A DNA stretch of 64,000 bases from CAVUXJ01 sp963814975 (GCA_963814975.1 CAWFFB010000007.1:1-64000); one strand, 5' to 3'; numbered from the stretch's first letter, positions 40,742 to 50,649 are shown. A program made the numbers and translations. Notes: generated from the letters alone by a model not told the origin.

Positions 40742-41209
40742 GTCAACGTTGGGGCGAACGACAAGGTTCTCCTTCAAGGGCTCGACATCGAGGGCGTGGG
40801 AGCGAGTCCGAGCCCGGGTCTGAACGGGATTCGAATTATCGGAGGTGGACGGACGACGATTCGGAACTGCTCCATCCGCAACTTCTTGGGGAACGCGATC
40901 GATCTCCAGGGACTCGCAAATGCCCGCGTCGTGATTGAAGATACGCTCCTTCTCAACAATGGGGGTGGCGTCAACATTCAAGGCGCTTCCGGGGCGTTCA
41001 ACAGCGGGTTGTTGAAGGACAGCTTTCTCGAGAACAACACGAACTACGCGACGCAAGCCACCGGCCCCGTCTCGCTTATCTTGACGGGATCGACGCTGGT
41101 GGGAAGTCCTTTCAGCATTATTGCAACCGGCGCCGCCGCAGTCATTTCCTACGGAAACACTCTGATTCGGAATGCCGGACTGCCGACCCAGACATTGCCT
41201 CTTCAGTGA
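40742..41209 (+). pseudogene. Right-handed parallel beta-helix protein, C-terminal fragment
   Basis: The frame reads VNVGANDKVLLQGLDIEGVG, then NGIRIIGGGRTTIRNCSIRN and ends NTLIRNAGLPTQTLPLQ. This matches the C-terminal turns of secreted beta-helix repeat proteins common in Acidobacteriota. Normally several hundred residues with a signal peptide precede this part, but the TPR gene ends only 122 bp upstream, so the N-terminal portion is missing. The best in-frame start would be GTG 40796, in the middle of a repeat. I treat it as a truncated relic. It has lower GC than its neighbours. Confidence 0.6.
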
Positions 41210-41210
41210 G

Positions 41211-41226
41211 CCCGCGCCGGCGCGGG
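41211..41226. repeat. 16-bp GC-only perfect palindrome after the beta-helix fragment
   Basis: CCCGCGCCGGCGCGGG begins one base after the stop codon of the beta-helix frame. It could form an 8-bp cruciform or a short hairpin, without a T-run. Confidence 0.6.
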
Positions 41227-41438
41227 TCCGTGATGGTGGGAGATGTCTTGTAGGCGAATCGAAGCGGCGCTTCTCGTCGGACCCGGCACCTGTCAACGGC
41301 ATGAGGCGAGGTGTGGACGTCGCGCCGGATGGATGACAACGGCAAGGGACAACCCTGGACGGCTAAGTGTAAGATCCGTTGATGAACTGCTGCGTGAGGC
41401 GGGGTACCTGGGACGCTGCCGAACGGGGGAGGTGCTGA

Positions 41439-41720
41439 CTGTTCCTCCGCCGCCTGCTGCGTGTGGCGTTCTTCATCGAAGTAGGGCTGCTGCTCATCGT
41501 CCTGCCCTGGTCTGGATTCTGGGAGCGGAACTACTTCGCCCAGGCGTGGCCGGCCTTCGGCGTTCTCGTCACCAACAACTTCGCCCGGGGGGCCATCAGC
41601 GGCCTGGGGCTCGTCAACCTCGTTGCCGGCTTCTCCGAGCTCGTGCCGGTGTTCGCCGCCCGGCGGCCCGGACACGACGTGCCCATCGGCGATGGCGCCG
41701 ATTCGCAGGTCGGACCCTGA
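41439..41720 (+). CDS. Small inner-membrane protein of unknown function
   Basis: About 93 residues: FLRRLLRVAFFIEVGLLLIV, then PWSGFWERNYFAQAWPAFGV, then NFARGAISGLGLVNLVAGFS. Two membrane helices flank a loop with the aromatic WSGFWERNYF segment. A strong GGGGGAGG site ends 5 bp before a CTG at 41439, so that codon is the likely start if the base is right; GTG 41463 is the first standard start. I recognise the type as a conserved small membrane protein but know of no function. Its TGA overlaps the thiE-like frame. Confidence 0.6.
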   Translation: MFLRRLLRVAFFIEVGLLLIVLPWSGFWERNYFAQAWPAFGVLVTNNFARGAISGLGLVNLVAGFSELVPVFAARRPGHDVPIGDGADSQVGP

Positions 41721-42415
41721 TTCTTCAGCTCGTCACCGATCGTTCGCGGCTGTGCCATACGGGAGCCGAGGGCGCGCGAGCGTGCCTGATGCGGCAGGCA
41801 CGGTATGCGATCGAGGCGGGGATCGACCTCGTCCAGGTCCGCGAGCGCGACCTCGACGCGGCCGATCTCGCGGCGATGGTGTCGGCTATCATCGCCATGG
41901 CGCGGGGAACACGGACCCGCATCCTGGTCAACGATCGTGTCGACGTGGCGCTGTCGTGCGGCGCCGCCGGAGTGCACTTGAGGACTGACTCCGTCCCGGC
42001 GGCCGTCGTCCGGTCGATCGCGCCCTCTCGGTTCCTGATTGGGCGATCCGTCCATACGGTTGCGGATGCGGTCGCTGCCGGCGACGTGGACTATCTGATC
42101 GCGGGAACTGTGTGGCCGACGGTGGGCAAGCCCGCCAATCAGCCGGTACTCGGTATCGAGGGTTTCTCGGAGATTGTGAGGAGCGCGGCCGTGCCGGTAC
42201 TCGCGATCGGCGGCGTCACGCTGGCTCGCCTCGGCGAAGTAGCGGGGCGAGGGGGTGCGGGCGTCGCCGGGATCGGCCTGTTCATGGCTCCCGAGCCCGG
42301 CAGCGTGAGCCACCCGTGTCGGGCCGTCGCGCTGGATGAGATGGCTGCGGCCGCGCGAGGGCGGTTCGCCACCTCAGCAACAGCTCCCGCACATGATCGA
42401 CGACAATTACCTTGA
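41717..42415 (+). CDS. Thiamine-phosphate synthase-like (ThiE/TenI family) protein
   Basis: The TIM-barrel fold is clear: LQLVTDRSRLC, IDLVQVRERDLDAADLAAMV, RILVNDRVDVALSCGAAGVHLR, FLIGRSVHTVADAVAAG, DYLIAGTVWPTVGKPANQP and VPVLAIGGVTLARLGEVAG. The catalytic and phosphate-binding positions partly match ThiE (RERD for REKD, NDR, AIGG). The GIGLFM ending is more TenI-like, so synthase activity is not certain. There is no ATG, GTG or TTG near the expected N-terminus; a CTG at 41717 or an indel must explain the start. The stop overlaps the next ATG (TGATG). Confidence 0.75.
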   Translation: MILQLVTDRSRLCHTGAEGARACLMRQARYAIEAGIDLVQVRERDLDAADLAAMVSAIIAMARGTRTRILVNDRVDVALSCGAAGVHLRTDSVPAAVVRSIAPSRFLIGRSVHTVADAVAAGDVDYLIAGTVWPTVGKPANQPVLGIEGFSEIVRSAAVPVLAIGGVTLARLGEVAGRGGAGVAGIGLFMAPEPGSVSHPCRAVALDEMAAAARGRFATSATAPAHDRRQLP

Positions 42416-43260
42416 TGGCTGCTGAACGCGTCCCCGGCGGTTTCGGCAGCAAGCTGCGCGAGGCCCGCGAGCGCAAAGGCATTTCGCTGCGCCAGATTGC
42501 GACCGCAACGAAAATTTCCATGGCCGCGCTCGAGGCGCTCGAGCAGAATCACCTCTCCCGCCTGCCTGGCGGCATTTTCAGCCGCGCCTTCGTCCGGTCC
42601 TACGCCATCGAGGTCGGCCTCGACCCCGATGCAACGATTCAGGAGTTCATCGCGCAGTTCCCTCGCGACTCCCTGACGGCCGGCCGTCCCGCCCTGGAGC
42701 ACGGAGAGGATAACGAGGTGCTCGAAAGCCATCGCCGGCTCGCGTCGGCCTTTCTCAAGTTGCTTGGGTTCAGCCTGCCGATCGTCGGCGTCGTGATGTA
42801 CTACGGCGCAGGCCGCCCCTGGTCCGGCACGCTTCCGAGATCGATTTCGCGTGAGGAGGCCCCAGGTCCTCACGTGCCAACAGGCGAGCTCGCGCCGGCC
42901 GTCCAGCACACCCTGCTCGAAACGACGAGTAGATCCGACAATACGGTGGTGCCGGCCGCGTCCCCTGCAGCGGCGAGCCCCGCAGCGGCAACCGAGCCTA
43001 TCCGGGTTGGAGTTTCAGCGCTTCGTCCGTGTTGGGTGTCTGCGATGGTCGATGGAGCAACCGCCGTTCAGCGCCAGCTGAACGCGGGCGAGCGGCTGAC
43101 GCTGGAAGTCCGGCGCGAGCTCGTCTTGACGGCGGCTGACGCCGGGGCCCTCGTGCTGACGCTGAACGGCCAGAACGCCCGGCCGCTCGGGAAGGCCGGC
43201 GAGAACACCACCACGCGCGTCACCCTCTCGAATTTCAAAGAGTACCTGGCGGCCCGGTGA
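42415..43260 (+). CDS. RodZ-like helix-turn-helix membrane protein
   Basis: The 281-residue protein has a cytoplasmic HTH domain (FGSKLREARERKGISLRQIA, then LPGGIFSRAFVRSYAIEVGL), one membrane helix (LLGFSLPIVGVVMYYGAG, about residues 116-134), an Ala/Pro/Thr-rich periplasmic linker and a C-terminal DUF4115 beta domain (LRPCWVSAMVDGATAVQRQL). RodZ proteins link MreB to cell-wall growth, but many bacteria use this layout for regulators, so I call it RodZ-like only. It overlaps both neighbours by start/stop (TGATG on each side), so all three genes form one transcript. Confidence 0.82.
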   Translation: MAAERVPGGFGSKLREARERKGISLRQIATATKISMAALEALEQNHLSRLPGGIFSRAFVRSYAIEVGLDPDATIQEFIAQFPRDSLTAGRPALEHGEDNEVLESHRRLASAFLKLLGFSLPIVGVVMYYGAGRPWSGTLPRSISREEAPGPHVPTGELAPAVQHTLLETTSRSDNTVVPAASPAAASPAAATEPIRVGVSALRPCWVSAMVDGATAVQRQLNAGERLTLEVRRELVLTAADAGALVLTLNGQNARPLGKAGENTTTRVTLSNFKEYLAAR

Positions 43261-44033
43261 TGGAATCCACGCCACTCCTCGATTTCTTCAGGCGCGGTGA
43301 AGCCGCGCGCGACGTGCGGCTGCTGGCGGCGCAAGGCACGCTGGCGCCTCGCGCCCACGAACAGCTCGCCCTTCTCATCCTGCTGCTCGACGATCCCGAT
43401 CCCGAGGTCCGCTCCACGGCCGATCAGACGCTGAACAAGATCCCCGAGGGCGCGCTCGAAGGGTTTCTGGCGAGGTCCGACGTATCCGTGGACACCCGTG
43501 AGTTCTTCGCCGACCGCGGCGTTTTTCCCGGCATCATTCCGTCGCTCGAGGTGGACGAGCCGCTGATCGACACCGACACTGACGCCGACGCCGATCTGTC
43601 GGAAGCCGACGAGCGCGAAGGGGTCGCCGCGAAGCTCGCGAAGATGTCGTTCCCTCAGAAGCTCAAGGCCGCCATCAAAGGGTCGAAAGAAATGCGGGCG
43701 ATCCTCGTCCGGGACCCGAACAAGTTGATTTCGGTGTCGGTGCTGAGCAGCCCGAAGCTGACCGAGAACGAGGTCGAGGCCTTCGCGCGCATGGCCAACG
43801 TGTCCGACGACGTGCTGCGCATGATCGGCAAGAATCGGGCGTGGACGAAGAACTACTCGGTGATTGTCGGGTTGACGAAGAATCCCAAGACCCCCGTGGC
43901 GATGTCGATGAATTTCCTTTCACGGTTGAGCGCTCGCGATCTCGGCTTGCTGGCGGTCGACCGCAACGTCGCCGAGCCGGTCCGGATTGCCGCGAAAAAG
44001 CGGGCTTCGGCTGGCCCCAAAGAGAAAGACTGA
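43260..44033 (+). CDS. Conserved cytoplasmic protein of unknown function
   Basis: The 257-residue protein has HEAT-like helices at the N-terminus (LLDFFRRGEAARDVRLLAAQ, then LLDDPDPEVRSTADQTLNKI), an acidic linker (DTDTDADADLSEADERE), and a well-conserved-looking C-terminal half (FPQKLKAAIKGSKEMRAILV, then LSSPKLTENEVEAFARMANV). I have the impression of seeing the second half in Deltaproteobacteria and Acidobacteriota but know of no function. It overlaps the RodZ-like gene at TGATG. Confidence 0.75.
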   Translation: MESTPLLDFFRRGEAARDVRLLAAQGTLAPRAHEQLALLILLLDDPDPEVRSTADQTLNKIPEGALEGFLARSDVSVDTREFFADRGVFPGIIPSLEVDEPLIDTDTDADADLSEADEREGVAAKLAKMSFPQKLKAAIKGSKEMRAILVRDPNKLISVSVLSSPKLTENEVEAFARMANVSDDVLRMIGKNRAWTKNYSVIVGLTKNPKTPVAMSMNFLSRLSARDLGLLAVDRNVAEPVRIAAKKRASAGPKEKD

Positions 44034-44036
44034 TCC

Positions 44037-44285
44037 CTAGCCCGGCGCGTACTTCTTCGGCTTTCCTCGCCGCTCCTTGCCCTGCCGCGCCCAGTCCGAT
44101 CGCATCTGCGCCAGGCCATCCATGTAGACGGCGGCACGCTCACGCTCCTTCTCGCTGCTCATCGACTTCAGCAACTGCATCGCACGCTCGAGATCATGGT
44201 GGATCGTCCGCTTGGTCGTCGCGTAGTAGAGGCGTCGAATCTCCGCCAGCTTGTCAGCGGGCGTGAGCAGTTTCAGCTCGGTCAT
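44037..44285 (-). CDS. Small charged helical protein
   Basis: 82 residues: MTELKLLTPADKLAEIRRLY, then ATTKRTIHHDLERAMQLLKS, ending KERRGKPKKYAPG. It looks like a single helical bundle with a basic tail and no membrane segment or known motif. The ATG overlaps the polX stop (ATGA at 44282-44285), which supports it being real and translated with polX. It converges on the upstream + strand gene with a 3-bp gap. Confidence 0.65.
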   Translation of the reverse strand: MTELKLLTPADKLAEIRRLYYATTKRTIHHDLERAMQLLKSMSSEKERERAAVYMDGLAQMRSDWARQGKERRGKPKKYAPG

Positions 44286-46003
44286 CTGCGTCGCCGCCGG
44301 AGGCTCGCCGTGAGCTCGTCGAACGGGCGTGTGTTCCAGACGTGCGCAGGCTCGAGCCAGGCGCGCCGGGCGACCACGATACCCCAGCGAAGCGCGCCGA
44401 AGGCTGCGCGCGAGTGCGCATCGCTCGAGATGACGATGCGGGGCGCCGCCGTCGCGGGCCAGCCTGGCATGGACATCGTTCAGATCGAGCCGATCGACCT
44501 GGCAGTTGATCTCGAGGGCGACACCACGTCGCGCCGCGGCGTCGACGATCGCTTCCATGTCGAGCGGATAAGGTTCGCGCCTCAAGATCCGCCGGCCGGT
44601 CGGGTGGCCGAGGATGTCGACGTTGCGGGTTCTCGATGGCGCGCAGCAGCCGATCGGTCATCTGCCGCCGATCCTGATTGAAGGCCGAGTGCACCGAGGC
44701 CACGACGAGGTCGAGGGCGGAGAGGCAATCGTCGGCGAGGTCCATGGTGCCGTCGGGCCTGATGTCGCACTCGATGCCGGCGAGCAGGCGCACGCCGTGG
44801 ACCCCGTCCACGCTGCGCACCCGCGCCGCGTGCGCCAGCGCGCGCCGTTCGTCGAGGCCGTTGGCCATCGCCAAGCGCCTGGCTGTGATCGGTGATGGCG
44901 ATGTAGTCCAGTCCGGCCGCTCGCGCCGCCTCGGCCATGGCCGACACTGTCGTCCTTGCCGTCGGTTTCGGTGCGTGTGCATGTGCAGATCGCCGCGCAG
45001 ATCGGCGCGATCGATCAGCGCGGCAGCCGTGCGCGTCGGCGGCCTCGATCTCGCCGCGTGCTTCCCGCAGCTCCGGCGGAATCCACGCGAGGCCGAGCGC
45101 CTCGTAAATGCCTTCCTCGTCTGCGCCGGCGACGCGCGCGTCGCGCCTCGATCGTGAACAGGCCGTATTCGTTCAGCTTGAAGCCGCGGTCGATGGCGCG
45201 ATCGCGCAGCGCGATGTTGTGCGCTTTCGATCCGGTGAAGTACTGCATGGCGGCGCCGCGGCTTTCGGCAGGCGACCAGCCGCAGGTCGGCCTGGAAGCC
45301 GCCCCGCAGCAGCACGCTCGACTTGGTTTCGCCCCGTGCCAGCACCCGCTCGACCAGCGGATGGCCGACGAACGCGTCCATCAGGCCCTGATCCGCGCCC
45401 GACGCGAGAATGTCGAGGTCGCCGCACGTGTCGCAGCCGCGCCGGAGGCTGCCGACGGGCAGGATGTCCGCCGATGGCGCCCGCTCGCGCAGGTATGCCA
45501 CCAGCGCGGCCGCCGCGTCGTGGGCGGCCGGCAGCAGGTGACGGCCCGCGTGACGCTTTCGTTCTTCGAGCGCTTTGAGGATCAGCGCTTCCTTCTTCGC
45601 GCCCATCCCGCGAAGCGCGCGAATGCGGCCGTCGGCCGCCGCGCGCTCGAGATCGTCCAGCGTGCGGATGCCGAGCTCGCGGTACAGCGTGGCGACGGTC
45701 TTCGGGCCGACGCCCTGCAGGTGCAGCAGGTCGAGGATGCTGGGTGGAAACTCGGCGACGAGCTCGCGATGGTAGTCGGATCCGCCGGTGTCGGCGATCT
45801 CGCGGATTCTCGACGGCGAGATCCTTGCCGATGCCGGGAATCTCGCGCAGCGCCGCGACGTCGAGCGTGGCGAGCGCATGCGGATGATTGGCGACGATGT
45901 CGGCGCCGTTGCGATACGCGCGGATCTTGAACGGGTTGTCGTTCTTGATCTCGAGCAGATCGGCGATCTCCCGCAGGATGCGCGCGATCGCCAGGTTATC
46001 CAA
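44282..46003 (-). CDS. polX: DNA polymerase/3'-5' exonuclease PolX (several frameshifts)
   Basis: A family X repair polymerase with a PHP exonuclease. The helical N-terminus reads DNLAIARILREIADLLEIKN. The HhH part has ALREIPGIGKDLA and LHLQGVGPKTVATLYRELGI. The palm has VGSLRRGCDTCGDLDILASG with the catalytic DxD and FQADLRLVA with the third Asp. The PHP domain has LRGDLHMHT, AGLDYIAITDHSQ and LLAGIECDIRPDG. At least five indels occur (near 45810, 45260, 45150, 44950-44900 and 44620). The start is probably TTG 46003, overlapping the GHMP kinase TAA. Both metal-binding domains keep their key residues. Confidence 0.88.
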
Positions 46004-46999
46004 GCCGCAGGCCTTCCGTCTCGATGCGGTAGTCGAGCACGCGAGCGCCGCCTCCGGCGAGCGCGGCGGCGATTGACGCCCGCGCGTCGGGCGGACCGTA
46101 GCAGAACAGGCACCCGCCGCCTCCGGCGCCGCAGACCTTGGCCGCTGTGCGCGCCGGCGGCAGTGGCGCGCGCGATCAGGTCGTCGATCGTTGGCGTCGT
46201 GACGCCGGGCGCGAGGCGTTTTCGGTTCTCCCATTCCCTCGCGATCTGGCGGCCGACCTCGTCCCAATCGCCGCCCTGGAGCGCATCCCGCATCGCGGCG
46301 GCCGTGTCGCGGATGCGCTCGAAGCAGTCGAAGAGCTCGCGATCGCCGTCGAGGTGGCGTTTGGTGATCTCCCAGTTGTTCGTGCCCGAGTTCCGCGGGG
46401 CCCCGGTGTAGGCGAGCACAATCCGGCGCTCGAGCTCGCCGGGATCGACGTCGAGTGCGACCCGGCGAATGCCGGCCACGCCCAGCTCGATCGCGGCGAT
46501 GCCGCCATACAGCGCGGGGCGATAGTCCTGGACGCCGGTCGGCACGCGAATCGTCTGGCATTCGACATTCATCGCCACCCGCAGCAGATCGTCGGCCTCG
46601 GAGGAACTGCCCGTCCAGCGCGCCAGAGCGCCGCAGGCAGCGATGGTAAGCGCGGACGACCCGGCGATGCCGGCGCCGGCCGGCGATTCGCCGCGCGTAG
46701 TCAGGGTGGCGTTCTCCAGACGGTAGTGTCGGGCCAGCAAGGCGAGCAGCGCGAGGCCGTCAGAACTGGGGATCTCGGACCAGTGCGCCGCACGGCACTG
46801 CCGGCCGGTGTCGATCGAGCGAACTTCGATCGCGCCGTCGACCCGCGGGGTCACCTCCGCCGCGCGCGCGCAGGCTGATGGCCGCGTTGAGGGTCGAGGC
46901 GCCGTCGTGAAACAGGTAAAGCGGCCAGATGTCGATCGTGCCGCCGGCGAGATCGATGCGCGTGGGCGCGGAACACGCAACCGGCGAGGCAGTCTGCAC
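45996..46999 (-). CDS. GHMP-family sugar kinase (one or two frameshifts)
   Basis: About 330 residues. The N-terminus reads SPVACSAPTRIDLAGGTIDI, and motif 2 is ESPAGAGIAGSSALTIAACG. QTIRVPTGVQDYRPALYGG and the C-terminal AKVCGAGGGGCLFCYGP complete the signature. The ligand is a sugar or sugar phosphate; the sequence most resembles D-glycero-D-manno-heptose-7-phosphate kinase-like proteins, which is a guess from motif style. The frame slips in a CGCGCGCGC run near 46870 and again near 46155. The start is GTG 46999, exactly six bases after a TATAAT box, so the mRNA is probably leaderless. Confidence 0.8.
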
Positions 47000-47011
47000 C
47001 GAGGAATTATA
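47000..47011 (-). promoter_or_regulatory. -10 box (TATAAT) for leaderless GHMP kinase/polX transcript
   Basis: On the minus strand TATAAT (47011-47006) is followed by six bases and GTG at 46999. There is no Shine-Dalgarno sequence. nagZ reads divergently from about 20 bp away. Confidence 0.6.
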
Positions 47012-47023
47012 TAGAGTTAGAAT

Positions 47024-48131
47024 TTGAGCGACATGTCACCCACCGGGCTCCGCCGGCAGATCGGTCAGCTGTTGATTGCCGGCTTCAACGGAGAGCAGAT
47101 TCCCACGGAGCTCAAGGCGATTGCGCGCGAGCTCGGCCTCGGCGGCGTGATTCTTTTCGCCAGAAACATTGCCGAGCCGGAACAGGTCGCCGAGATGGCC
47201 TACGAAGCGGCGCGGCTCGTGCCCGATTTGCCGCTCTGGGTAAGCGTCGATCAGGAAGGCGGCCGCGTCGCGCGCCTCAAGACTCCCTTCACCGAGTGGC
47301 CGCCGATGGCGACGCTCGGCCGGAGCGGCGATCCTGCGCTCGCCGCGCGGTTTGCCCGCGCCCTGGCGCTGGAGCTCGCGGCGGTCGGCATCACGCTCGA
47401 CTATGCGCCGGTGCTCGACGTCCATACCAATCCGAAGAACCCGGTGATCGGCGACCGCGCGCTGGCGGAGAAAGCCGCCGACGTGGCGCAGCTGGGCGCG
47501 GCCATCGTGCACGGACTGCAGGCCGAAGGGGTCGCCGCCTGCGGGAAACATTTTCCGGGTCATGGCGACACGAGCACCGACTCACACCTCGAGCTCCCGC
47601 TGGTCGAGCACCCGCTTGCGCGGCTGCGCGACGTGGAATTCGTGCCGTTCCGTGCCGCCATCGACGCGTACGTGGCGATGATCATGACGGCGCACGTGTT
47701 CCTTCCGGCCCTCGACGAGCGGCGGCCCGCCACGCTGTCGCGACGCATCGTCAATGGACTGCTTCGCGAGGAGCTGGGATTCGACGGCGTCATCTTGAGC
47801 GACGACCTCGAAATGAAGGCCGTGGCGAACGAGTACGAGGTCCCGGCTGCGGCGGTCCTGGCCATTGAAGCCGGTTGCGACGGGGTCCTCATCTGCAGCG
47901 GCGACCACGACACCCAGGCGGCGACCCTGGAAGCGCTGATTCACGCGGTGGAAGAGGAGCGCCTGCCGCTCGGGCGGGTGGAAGACGCGCTGCTGCGGCA
48001 GCAGCGCGCGAAGGAACGCTTCCTCGCGACCGCCGTGCTGGCGAGACCGCTGCAGCGGCAAGGCGCTGCGTCAGGCAATCGGCCGCGACGACCATCGCGC
48101 GATCGCCGACGAGATGGCGCGCTTCGCGTGA
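47024..48131 (+). CDS. nagZ: Beta-N-acetylhexosaminidase NagZ (GH3; one frameshift)
   Basis: The cytoplasmic enzyme removes GlcNAc from anhydromuropeptides in wall recycling. LRRQIGQLLIAGFNGEQIP, LWVSVDQEGGRVARLKTPF and the catalytic-loop motif KHFPGHGDTSTDSHLELP are the GH3/NagZ signatures, with ILSDDLEMKAVANEY giving the nucleophile Asp. An indel near 48058 turns the natural end (KALRQAIGRDDHRAIADEMA) out of frame and makes the gene appear fused to ldcA. The natural TGA at 48129-48131 overlaps the ldcA ATG. The start may be TTG 47024 or ATG 47033. Confidence 0.9.
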
Positions 48132-49054
48132 TGCTCAAGCCACGCGCGCTGGCCCCTGGCGACCGCCTCGCCGTCGTCGCCCCTGCCAGCCCATTCGACC
48201 GCGACGAATTCGAATGCGGTGTCGAGGAAATCCGGCGCCTTGGCTTCGTCCCGATGTACGACGATTCGGTGTTTGCGAGGGAGTCGTATGTCGCCGGCCC
48301 GCCGGAGCTGCGGGCGGCGGCGATCCGCGCGGCCTGGCGGGATCCGGCGATCGCGGGCATCATCGGCGTTCGCGGCGGCTATGGCAGCGCGCAGCTCCTG
48401 CCGCTGCTCGATCCCGCCGAGGCCCGCGCCGCCCGCAAGCCGTTCATCGGCTACAGCGATTTGACCGCGCTGCTGACGTTCCTCACCATCACCTGTGACA
48501 TGGTCGCATTCCACGGGCCGATGCTCGCAGGACGCCTGGCCAGGGGCGCGGCCGGCTACGACCGCGATTCGCTCCAACGCGCGCTCCTCACGGCCGAACC
48601 GATGGGGGAGCTGTCGCCGGAGGGCGTCGAATCGGTTCGCGACGGCGAAGCGGCAGGCCCGCTGCTCGGCGGAACGTTGACACAGCTCCTCGCGTCGCTC
48701 GGCACGCCGTTCGCGTTCAACCCGCCCCAGGGGCACGTGCTGTTCCTCGATGAAGTCGGCGAGCGTCCGTACCGCCTGGATCGAATGGTCACCCAGCTCC
48801 GTCAGACCGGGCTGCTGGCTCGCGCCAGCGCGATCGTTCTCGGCGAGCTGCCGCGGTGCGACGAGCCGGCTGGGTCGCTTACGGCGAGGGCCGTCGTGCA
48901 CGAATTGTTCGCCGATTTCCCGGGACCGGTTCTCGTCGGCTTCCCCTCGGGCCACACCACAGGTCCTGCGATGACGCTGCCGCTCGGCGTCGCGTGCCGG
49001 GTGATCGCCGGCCTGCGGCCGCGACTGATCATCGAGGAGAGCGCGGTTGCGTGA
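48131..49054 (+). CDS. ldcA: Muropeptide L,D-carboxypeptidase (S66 family)
   Basis: The enzyme trims the terminal D-Ala of tetrapeptides during peptidoglycan recycling. It has 307 residues: MLKPRALAPGDRLAVVAPAS, the nucleophile Ser in GVRGGYGSAQLLPLLD, FIGYSDLTALL, and the acid/His end GFPSGHTTGPAMTLPLGV. It is translated from an ATG overlapping the nagZ stop. The next gene, mpl, completes a recycling set: NagZ releases the peptide sugar, LdcA trims and Mpl reuses the peptide. Confidence 0.9.
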   Translation: MLKPRALAPGDRLAVVAPASPFDRDEFECGVEEIRRLGFVPMYDDSVFARESYVAGPPELRAAAIRAAWRDPAIAGIIGVRGGYGSAQLLPLLDPAEARAARKPFIGYSDLTALLTFLTITCDMVAFHGPMLAGRLARGAAGYDRDSLQRALLTAEPMGELSPEGVESVRDGEAAGPLLGGTLTQLLASLGTPFAFNPPQGHVLFLDEVGERPYRLDRMVTQLRQTGLLARASAIVLGELPRCDEPAGSLTARAVVHELFADFPGPVLVGFPSGHTTGPAMTLPLGVACRVIAGLRPRLIIEESAVA

Positions 49055-49217
49055 GCGGCCGGATGACGTTGACCATGAAGTCGTGAGGAGCACGAGTCCT
49101 CTTGTGCGAGCGAAGCATTGACGTCCATCCTGTCCGGCTGTCGCCGGACCGCGCGATCCGCGGCGAGGTCGTCGTGGCCTTCGTGTCCTGGTGGTGATTG
49201 GTAGCGGAACAGGTATA

Positions 49218-50649
49218 GTGCCACCCATTCGAGCCCATCTGATCGGCGTCTGCGGAACCGCGATGGCGACGCTCGCCGCGATGCTGAGGCACAAGGGCCT
49301 CGACGTGCGCGGCTCCGATCAGGACGTGTACCCGCCGATGAGCGACTTTCTCGCCGCGGAAGGCATCCCAGCCCTCTCCGGATACCGGCGCGAGCACATC
49401 ACCGCCGACATCGACATCGTCATCGTCGGCAACGCGATCTCGAGGGGCAACCCCGAGCTCGAGGAGGTGCTGGATCGAAAGATCCGGGTACTGCTCACTG
49501 CCGGAAGCGATCCGCGAGCATTTCCTCTGGGCCGCACGTTCGATCGTGATCGCCGGCACGCATGGGAAGACGACCACCACTTCGCTGGCGGGCTGGCTGC
49601 TGACCGACGGAGGCCTGGACCCGTCGGTGCTGGTCGGAGGAATCGCCCGGAACTTCGGCGTTCACGGCTCCAGCTACCGGATCGGGAAGGGCCGCGATTT
49701 CCTGATCGAAGGCGACGAGTACGACAGCGCGTTCTTCGACAAGACGGCGAAGTTTCTCAAGTATCTTCCGGACATCGCGGTCATCAACAACGTGGAATTC
49801 GATCACGCGGACATCTACGCCGACATGAACGCCGTGACGCTGGCGTTCCGCCGGCTCGTCAACCTCGTGCCGCGGCGCGGGTTGCTGCTCCTCGGCGCCG
49901 ACAGCGAGGCGGCGCTCGCGCTGAAGGGCGCCGCCGTGTCCAGAGTCCAGACGTTCGGAACCGCGCCCGGCAGTGAATGGCAGGCTTGCGATCTCGAGCC
50001 CGCCGGTCGGTCGACCAGGTTCCAGGTCCGGCGGGGCGGATCGCCGTTTGGCGCTTTCGACGTCCCGCTTGTGGGCACGCACAACGTTCGCAACGCCCTC
50101 GCGGCGATCGCGGTCGCCGCCGAGGCCGGCCTGACGTCCGACCAGATCGCGTCGAGCCTTCGACGGTTCACCGGGGTCAAGCGGCGGCTCGAAGTCGTCG
50201 GGACCGCCGCCGGGGTGACCGTGTATGACGACTTCGCCCACCATCCCACGGCGGTTGCCGAAACGCTCGCCGGCCTGCGCGCGTCGAGCCCCGGCGCCCG
50301 TATCTGGGCGGTGTTCGAGCCGCGCTCCGCGACTTCGTGCCGGCGTGTGTTCCAGGACGATTTCGGCCGTGCGTTCGCGGGCGCCGACGAGGTCGTATTC
50401 GCGCCGGTATTCCGCTCGGCGCTTCCGGAAGGCGAGCGGCTCTCCATTCCAGATCTGGTGCGCGGGCTGCAGGTAAAAGGCAAGGCGGCGCGTGAAGCGA
50501 CCTCAATCGATCAGATCGTCGACCTGATCGTCGACGAGCATCGACCTGGCGACCTGGTCGTCCTCATGTCGAACGGAGGGTTCGGCGGCATTCACAAGCG
50601 GCTGCTTCAGGCGCTCGAGCACGCAGATACACGAAAGTCTGAAGTCTGA
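49218..50649 (+). CDS. mpl: UDP-N-acetylmuramate:L-Ala-gamma-D-Glu-mDap ligase (frameshifted)
   Basis: The ligase reattaches recycled tripeptide to UDP-MurNAc. It reads RAHLIGVCGTAMATLAAMLR, then after a break near 49490 IVIAGTHGKTTTTSLAGWLL (P-loop), FLIEGDEYDSAFFDKTAKF and NVEFDHADIYADMNAV. The C-terminal domain has VYDDFAHHPTAVAETLAGLR and FEPRSATS. Start choice is hard: GTG 49218 overlaps a TATAGT box (49214-49219), and the next codon with normal leaderless spacing is an ATT at 49227, which matches the family N-terminus best. The C-terminal DTRKSEV and TGA come from the TCTGAAG array. Confidence 0.9.

Noticed and set aside
40604..41302. Minus-strand 232-residue ORF over the beta-helix fragment
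   Set aside because: The + strand reads a clear beta-helix repeat sequence, while the minus frame shows no recognisable pattern.
44254..46980. Single 908-residue minus-strand ORF
   Set aside because: It joins pieces of a GHMP kinase and PolX in a frame that is partly nonsense. The true genes meet at a TTGGATAA overlap (45996-46003).
47024..49054. Apparent 676-residue NagZ-LdcA fusion protein
   Set aside because: Correcting one base near 48058 restores the normal NagZ C-terminus with a stop overlapping the ldcA ATG (TGATG at 48129-48133). Two separate genes fit both families and the overlap style of this genome.
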